A stretch of 9,748 bases of DNA from Chloroflexota bacterium (GTDB lineage Bacteria; Chloroflexota; Limnocylindria; Limnocylindrales; CSP1-4). The position numbers and the translations under genes were made by a program. Where the stretch lies: the NCBI GenBank assembly GCA_030271555.1, contig JARXKQ010000029.1, positions 1 to 9,748 of the forward strand, read 5' to 3'. This document shows positions 5,907 through 9,748 of this stretch, one piece after another. The notes under the pieces are model-generated. The model ran no database searches and had not been told where the DNA came from. It saw nothing but the letters and a program-made list of their open reading frames with translations. The first letter of the stretch is position 1. Each line of letters opens with the position of its first letter.

Positions 5907-7130
5907 ATGTTCTATGTAAGCCGCGGCAACATCCCCCACACGCGTCACACCCAGCATCGCGCGCCTGACGGCTCGCTCTACGCCGAAGAGCTGTTCGGCA
6001 TGGAGGGCTTCACCGGGCGTGCGTCGCTGCTCTACCACGTCGTGCCGCCGACCCAGACGCACCGCATCGAAAAGGTGCGCGAGGTGCGCAACGACCCCGT
6101 CGACGACGGACTGCATCGCCATCGCCTGGTCAAGACCGGCGCCCTCGCCGCGCGCAGCAACGTCATCGATGGCCGCGTGCCGCTGTTCTTCAACAGCGAC
6201 GTGCTGATGGGCATCGTCCGCCCGACCGAGCGACTGCCCGAGAACATCTTCTACCGCAACGGCGAGGCCGACGAGATGCTCTTCGTACACGAGGGCGAGG
6301 GCGTCTTCGAGAGCAGCTTTGGGTCGCTCCGCTACGGCCCGGGCGACTACGTCGTCATCCCCATCGGCACGACCTGGCGGCTGGACCACGACGCGCAGTC
6401 TGCGCAGCGCCTGTTGTATCTCGAGTCACCGTCGGAGATCGTGCCGCCCAAGCGCTATCGCAATGACTGGGGCCAGCTGCTCGAGCATTCCCCCTATTCG
6501 CAGCGTGACATCCGCGTGCCTGAGGTCGCGGCCCCGCACACCGAGAAGGGCGAGTACGTCATCTGGGTACGGATGCGGGGCCGACTGACCGCCTACCACT
6601 ACCACCACCACCCCTTCGACGTCGTCGGCTGGGATGGCTATCTCTACCCGTTCATCTTCAATATCGGCGACTTCCAGCCCATCACCGGCCGCGTCCATCA
6701 GCCACCGCCGGTACACCAGACGTTCGCCGGCCGGAACTACGTCGTGTGCTCGTTCGTGCCGCGCAAGTTCGACTACCACCCGCTCGCCATCCCGGCGCCA
6801 TACAACCACTCGAACATCAACAGCGACGAGGTCATCTACTACGTCGCCGGCAACTTCATGAGCCGGCGCGGCGTTGACATCTCATCGTTCACGCTCCATC
6901 CCGCGGGCATTCCGCACGGCCCGCATCCGGGGACGGTCGAGGCGTCGATCGGCAAGGACGCGACCGAGGAGCTGGCCGTGATGGTCGACACGTTCCACCC
7001 GCTCAACATCACCCGCGAGGCGGCGCGGCTCGAAGACGCGTCGTACGCCTATTCATGGCTGCCATCGGAGAATGCCGATGCCGACGCCCAGGCTCTTTCC
7101 GACCGCGGGCCCGAAGCCTTCCCCGACTAA
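5907..7130 (+). CDS. hmgA: homogentisate 1,2-dioxygenase
   Basis: This Fe(II) enzyme opens the aromatic ring of homogentisate to give maleylacetoacetate, the central step of tyrosine and phenylalanine catabolism. The 407-residue protein is a cupin of the shorter bacterial type; the human-like form is about 430-445. The N-terminal cupin-like half includes NEADEM-like sequence (NGEADEMLFVHEGEG, 118-132). The catalytic half has the His-rich YHYHHHPFDVVGWDG (230-244), YNHSNINSDEVIYYV (299-313) and GIPHGPHPG (334-342). By analogy with human HGD, His301, Glu308 and His337 are the likely iron ligands. The start at 5907 gives the expected MFYVSRGNIP opening and sits 7 nt after a -10-like TAGACT. Its stop overlaps that of the convergent vapC. 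It is 65 bp downstream of the lipoprotein gene and probably has its own promoter. Confidence 0.94.
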   Translation: MFYVSRGNIPHTRHTQHRAPDGSLYAEELFGMEGFTGRASLLYHVVPPTQTHRIEKVREVRNDPVDDGLHRHRLVKTGALAARSNVIDGRVPLFFNSDVLMGIVRPTERLPENIFYRNGEADEMLFVHEGEGVFESSFGSLRYGPGDYVVIPIGTTWRLDHDAQSAQRLLYLESPSEIVPPKRYRNDWGQLLEHSPYSQRDIRVPEVAAPHTEKGEYVIWVRMRGRLTAYHYHHHPFDVVGWDGYLYPFIFNIGDFQPITGRVHQPPPVHQTFAGRNYVVCSFVPRKFDYHPLAIPAPYNHSNINSDEVIYYVAGNFMSRRGVDISSFTLHPAGIPHGPHPGTVEASIGKDATEELAVMVDTFHPLNITREAARLEDASYAYSWLPSENADADAQALSDRGPEAFPD

Positions 7131-7570
7131 CCGCCGGGCGTGGACGCAAGCGGGTTGAACCAGCGCAGGCCCGTGAAGCGGGTAAAGTCTCGATCAGTCG
7201 TGGCCAGTGTTGCACCGTGCTCGAGAGCGAGCGCCGCCACGTGCGCGTCCATCAGCAGTGGCCCGCGTGCCTGCCCGTCGGTCGCGAGCTCGGCGAGCAG
7301 CTGCCAATGACGCTCTGTGGGCTGACAGAGCGCGACGTTGTCGCGCCCCAACCACGTCGTTACGACTTGCACAGCATCGGCCTGAGATAGCGGCCGGGCG
7401 AACACACGTGGATTGGTGACGACGCGGAGGAAGGCCAACACCGTCACCAGGCCAATGCGGACGTCCCGCTCGGTTTCGAGCACCTCTTCGAGCCACAGTT
7501 TCGCCGGGGCATGGTGCTCGCTCCCCAGATTGTGCGCGTAGACCAAGAGGTTGGCGTCGACGAGGATCAC
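7127..7570 (-). CDS. vapC: VapC-like PIN-domain toxin ribonuclease
   Basis: This is the toxin of a type II toxin-antitoxin pair: a PIN-domain RNase of 147 residues that would cleave RNA when not bound by its antitoxin. MILVDANLLVYAHN holds Asp5, LLMDAHVAALALEHGATLATTD holds Asp108 and Asp126, and RFTGLRWFNPL is a typical C-terminus. The LVTVLAFLRVVTNPRVF block (41-57) matches the Mtu_PIN (TIGR00028) subfamily. In that block the glutamate found in many other VapC proteins is replaced by hydrophobic residues. The GTG start overlaps the vapB stop by 4 bp (GTGA), which gives translational coupling. Its stop codon (7127-7129) overlaps the hmgA stop tail to tail. Confidence 0.92.
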   Translation of the reverse strand: MILVDANLLVYAHNLGSEHHAPAKLWLEEVLETERDVRIGLVTVLAFLRVVTNPRVFARPLSQADAVQVVTTWLGRDNVALCQPTERHWQLLAELATDGQARGPLLMDAHVAALALEHGATLATTDRDFTRFTGLRWFNPLASTPGG

Positions 7571-7815
7571 CTGAACTCGGGCCCCTCGACCCGCTCTATC
7601 AACCCCCAGATGTCATCAATCTCGAGTCCTGGACGGAGGCCGAGGTCGCGCGCCTGTACGCGATAGGGCGGCGGCTTTCGGGTAGCGGCCGCCTCGAGGC
7701 CCGCACGCAGCGCCTCATTAGCTACCGCGCGCACCGGACGCCCGCTGCGTCGTGCTTCAGCGTCAAGCTTGGCCGCCACGTCCTCATCGAGAGTCAAGGT
7801 CGTCCTCACTGACAC
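7567..7815 (-). CDS. vapB: VapB-like ribbon-helix-helix antitoxin
   Basis: This 82-residue antitoxin should bind DNA with its N-terminal ribbon-helix-helix (SVRTTLTLDEDVAAKLDAEA, 2-21, then the second helix to about 42). It should neutralise VapC with its C-terminal tail (about 45-82, ending DDIWGLIERVEGPEFR). An ATG at 7827 is in frame, but it lies inside the predicted -10 box (7823-7828), so it cannot be on the mRNA. The GTG at 7815 is 7 nt after the -10 and would be a leaderless start; GTG 7809 is a second choice. Two palindromic sites at the promoter imply that the VapBC complex represses its own operon. Confidence 0.88.
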   Translation of the reverse strand: MSVRTTLTLDEDVAAKLDAEARRSGRPVRAVANEALRAGLEAAATRKPPPYRVQARDLGLRPGLEIDDIWGLIERVEGPEFR

Positions 7816-7851
7816 ATCATGAAGCATACACCTGCAACATCATGATGCCAA
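7814..7851 (-). promoter_or_regulatory. vapBC promoter with two operator palindromes
   Basis: On the minus strand TTGGCA (7846-7851) and TATGCT (7823-7828) are separated by 17 bp, five and four of six consensus matches. A perfect 10-bp palindrome, CATCATGATG, occupies 7838-7847 at the -35 edge. A second copy matching 9 of 10 bases sits at 7815-7824 over the end of the -10 and the transcription start. Their centres are 23 bp apart, about two helical turns, so repressors would sit on the same DNA face. Confidence 0.65.
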
Positions 7852-7854
7852 CGT

Positions 7855-8553
7855 TTAAAGCACGATGTCGTCGCCTTCAGGGAGATCCTCATCCGGCGGT
7901 TGCCACGAGAGCCGACCGTTCGTGATCAAGAACGGTTCGTAGAGGAGCGGCGTGACCTCGCGAGCCTCAAAATCCACGACGGTGTCGGCCACGATGCGAA
8001 GCGGCATCTCGATCGGAAAGCTCATCAGCAGCGACCGACCTGGCACGGCGATGAACTGATCGTGTGCGCCGAACAGCCTGACCAACTCGTCCTCCAGCAA
8101 GACCAACGACGCCGCCCAGCCGGGCTGGCGGAAGACACGTGTCATGCGTCCCGATAAGGCGCCCGCACTCAAGTTCGCCGGCGACAAACGGCTCGTGCGC
8201 TGGCGAAGATTGGCCAGACTCACTTCAAGTAGCTGAGCGGCGTCGCACTCCCATCGCTCGGCGACCAAGGCGTCAACCACCGGGAAGACACCGCTCAGGT
8301 CCAGACCGAATTCGACGGCGCAGCCAGGTCCGGCTGCGGTGCGCATCGTTGGCAGGCCCGGCGGATCGATGGCTGGCCCGGAAAGCAGCGGAAGAAGTCG
8401 CGGCTTGGCCCATTCCCACGGTACTGGCTTCGGCATGCGCCTCGCCGCGCGCGCCATCGCGCGTTGCTCCTTCACGAGGTGGGCAACAAAGCGCACTGTG
8501 TTGCGCATTCGCAGGCCGCTCAAGCGGTCGATCTTGGTCATCCGAGCAAGCAT
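7855..8553 (-). CDS. DUF1444 (YtpQ)-like protein, unknown function
   Basis: This is a soluble protein of about 232 residues with no signal peptide. A basic N-terminus (RMPKPVPWEWAKPRLLPLL) leads into AVEFGLDLSGVFPVVDALVAERW, then LLEVSLANLRQRTS. Further on come DQFIAVPGRSLLMSFPIEMP and EVTPLLYEPFLITNGRLSWQP. From memory these blocks line up in order with Bacillus YtpQ (DUF1444): its YALDLGKTYRLID, AAFNLRSL, LAISVPHQDVLILA and LSFLYNEGKL segments. The match is by eye and only moderate. The start is uncertain: GTG 8565, ATG 8553 and ATG 8541 are all in frame and none has a good ribosome site. It diverges from the DinB gene. Its stop lies 3 bp from the vapBC -35. Confidence 0.72.
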   Translation of the reverse strand: MLARMTKIDRLSGLRMRNTVRFVAHLVKEQRAMARAARRMPKPVPWEWAKPRLLPLLSGPAIDPPGLPTMRTAAGPGCAVEFGLDLSGVFPVVDALVAERWECDAAQLLEVSLANLRQRTSRLSPANLSAGALSGRMTRVFRQPGWAASLVLLEDELVRLFGAHDQFIAVPGRSLLMSFPIEMPLRIVADTVVDFEAREVTPLLYEPFLITNGRLSWQPPDEDLPEGDDIVL

Positions 8554-8581
8554 GGCGATCGCCACTTATCTGGCGCTTATC
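8553..8581. repeat. palindromes and short direct repeat in the divergent gap
   Basis: A perfect 12-bp palindrome, TGGCGATCGCCA, covers 8553-8564. CGCCA (8560-8564) and TGGCG (8571-8575) form a second inverted pair with a 6-bp centre, and CTTATC is repeated at 8565-8570 and 8576-8581. These overlap the probable start of the DUF1444-like gene and could be regulatory. Confidence 0.4.
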
Positions 8582-8601
8582 CAGGCTTTGTTCTGACACG
8601 C

Positions 8602-8607
8602 TATCTT
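8602..8607 (+). promoter_or_regulatory. -10-like box of the DinB gene
   Basis: TATCTT lies 10 nt before ATG 8618, compatible with a leaderless or very short-leader mRNA. It overlaps the alternative TTG start at 8606, which argues against that start. No convincing -35 is visible. Confidence 0.35.
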
Positions 8608-8617
8608 GAATGTCGAG

Positions 8618-9121
8618 ATGGACACGGCAGACGTTGATGGCAGGGCCATGATCGACGTGTTAATCAAGCGGCTCGACACGGTCGAGCAGCGCCTGGCGGC
8701 GCTGGGCTATGGACAGACGCCGACCGGCCTGACGCAGCCCGATCCGGGCGCGACCGAGCAGTGGAACGGCGCCCAGGTGTGGGCACACATGGCCGAGTTC
8801 GTGCCCTATTGGCAGCAGCAGCTCGCGAACGTGATCGCCCAGTACGGCGGCTCCGCGGTGCCGTTCGGCCGGACCAAGGAAGACGCCGCGCGCGTGGGCG
8901 CGATTGACGCGGGCAAGAACGTGCCCATCCCGAACATGATCCAGCAGGTCCAGCAGGCGCTCGCGATGACCAAGGACTACCTCAACAACATGACGCCCGA
9001 GCAGTGGCAGGCGATTGGCATGCACGCCCGGCGCGGCGAGATGACGGTCCCGCAGATGCTTCAGACATTCACGCTGGACCACCTGGAGGAGCACGCCGAC
9101 CAGCTCGAAGCGCTGGTCTAG
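8618..9121 (+). CDS. DinB-family (DfsB-like) protein
   Basis: This 167-residue four-helix-bundle protein belongs to the DinB/YfiT superfamily. Many members bind a divalent metal through three histidines and some are thiol transferases for mycothiol or bacillithiol. Here the likely ligands are His57 (VWAHMAEF, helix 2) and His155 and His159 (LDHLEEHADQL, last helix); His136 is extra. The first helix is MIDVLIKRLDTVEQRLAAL (11-29). A TTG at 8606 would add four residues but overlaps the predicted -10 box. It is followed after 7 bp by another gene with a DinB-like part, so the two are probably one operon. The reaction and substrate are unknown. Confidence 0.8.
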   Translation: MDTADVDGRAMIDVLIKRLDTVEQRLAALGYGQTPTGLTQPDPGATEQWNGAQVWAHMAEFVPYWQQQLANVIAQYGGSAVPFGRTKEDAARVGAIDAGKNVPIPNMIQQVQQALAMTKDYLNNMTPEQWQAIGMHARRGEMTVPQMLQTFTLDHLEEHADQLEALV

Positions 9122-9128
9122 CCAGGGC

Positions 9129-9748
9129 GTGAAGGTTTACCTGGAGGTCGGCTCCAAGAAGACGTTTGCGTCGGCGGTCGACTGGCCGGGTTGGAGCCGC
9201 GGCGGCAAGACCGAAGATGAGGCGCTCGACAACCTCCTGGCGTACGACGAGCGGTATGCCGCGGCGATTGGCATTCCCGACAACAAGCTGGGCCCGAGAG
9301 CGCGGGCGCAGATCGAGGTCGTCGAACGGCTCACCGGCAACGCCACGACCGACTTTGGGGCGCCGGGCGTCGTTCCCGACCTGGACCGCGAGCCAATCAG
9401 CGGGGAGCGGCTCGAGGAGCTGATCACGCTGCTCGAGGCCTGCTGGGCCACCTTCGACACGGCCGCGGCCACGGCGCGCGGGCACGAGCTTGGCCCCAGC
9501 GGGCCGCGCGGCGGCGGCCGGGCGCTCGACAAGATGGTCGATCACGTCATCGACGCGCAGGCGGGGTATCTCGGCGCAATTGGCGGTAAGGGCCGCGCGG
9601 GCATGCCATGGGCCCAAACCAAGCGCGAGTTCCGCGCAGCACTGGCGCAACGCGCGCAGGGCGAGCTACCCGATGTTGGCCCGCGCGGCGGCAAGCGCTG
9701 GCCAGCGCCGTACGCGATCCGGCGCTCGGCGTGGCATGCGCTGGACCA
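9129..9748 (+). CDS. HicB-like plus DinB-like protein, 3' end outside the window
   Basis: The frame is open from GTG 9129 to the window end, giving 206 residues without a stop. The N-terminal part (1-40, MKVYLEVGSKKTFASAVDWP then GWSRGGKTEDEALDNL) resembles the small HicB/YcfA-type fold: a beta hairpin, then a G-TEDEAL helix. Residues 95-150 form helices with DKMVDHVIDAQAGYL (His139), and the visible end is RSAWHALD (His203). That spacing fits metal-binding histidines of a DinB-like bundle. From memory, actinobacterial and chloroflexus-type genomes carry uncharacterised proteins with this same order. The start is only 7 bp after the DinB stop, suggesting coupling. The function is unknown; the C-terminus is missing only because the window stops. 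Confidence 0.75.
   Translation, partial: MKVYLEVGSKKTFASAVDWPGWSRGGKTEDEALDNLLAYDERYAAAIGIPDNKLGPRARAQIEVVERLTGNATTDFGAPGVVPDLDREPISGERLEELITLLEACWATFDTAAATARGHELGPSGPRGGGRALDKMVDHVIDAQAGYLGAIGGKGRAGMPWAQTKREFRAALAQRAQGELPDVGPRGGKRWPAPYAIRRSAWHALD

Noticed and set aside
5880..6389. 169-residue minus-strand open frame opposite hmgA
   Set aside because: Shadow of a GC-rich coding frame: hmgA is securely identified, and the antisense product has no recognisable motif.
6589..6615. His-rich run in hmgA as a metal-storage or tag-like oddity
   Set aside because: A His-rich YHYHHHPFDVV-type block is a normal feature of this type of homogentisate dioxygenase.
8556..8563. GCGATCGC as a cyanobacterial HIP1 repeat
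   Set aside because: Only one other copy was noticed (near 1775), too few for HIP1, and gene content does not suggest a cyanobacterium.
1..9748. CRISPR array, tRNA/rRNA, insertion sequence or integration site
   Set aside because: No regularly spaced repeats, tRNA-like cloverleaf, transposase-like protein or paired terminal repeats were found on reading both strands.

Overview
This is a high-GC bacterial chromosomal window with densely packed genes and short intergenic gaps. No RNA gene, insertion sequence or CRISPR array is visible. Its core is a dispersed tyrosine/homogentisate degradation set: 4-hydroxyphenylpyruvate dioxygenase (hppD, 53-1219), a fumarylacetoacetate-hydrolase-family protein (3745-4752) and homogentisate 1,2-dioxygenase (hmgA, 5907-7130). 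Together these convert 4-hydroxyphenylpyruvate through homogentisate and maleylacetoacetate/fumarylacetoacetate towards fumarate and acetoacetate. No maleylacetoacetate isomerase is encoded here. Lineage clues are indirect. They are GC-rich codons, several starts that look leaderless (a TANNNT-like -10 box about 7-10 nt before the start codon), an F420/flavin-type Ddn-family oxidoreductase, a PsbP-like lipoprotein and a DUF6220 membrane protein. This fits a Chloroflexota lineage or a deep actinobacterial one; that assignment is inference.

Layout: (1) 53-2660, plus strand: hppD, an abutting four-helix DUF6220-like membrane protein, and a secreted purple-acid-phosphatase-like metallophosphoesterase. 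(2) 2667-3728: a Ddn-type oxidoreductase (minus) diverging from a TetR regulator (plus). The 42-bp gap between them holds an inverted repeat lying over -10 elements that face both ways. (3) 3745-7130, plus strand: FAH-family hydrolase, small two-helix membrane protein, lipoprotein and hmgA, preceded by tetR and probably partly co-transcribed. (4) 7127-7815, minus strand: a VapBC toxin-antitoxin pair with a well-formed promoter and two operator-like palindromes. VapC's stop codon overlaps that of hmgA. (5) 7855-8553, minus strand: a DUF1444/YtpQ-like protein. (6) 8618-9748, plus strand: two DinB-like genes, the second with a HicB-like N-terminus and cut by the window end.

I see no complete undescribed system that I can defend. 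The most informative material is regulatory: the shared tetR/ddn promoter-operator, the VapBC promoter that changes the antitoxin start, and a perfect-armed palindrome over the FAH start codon. The envelope genes placed within the homogentisate cluster are also worth a second look.
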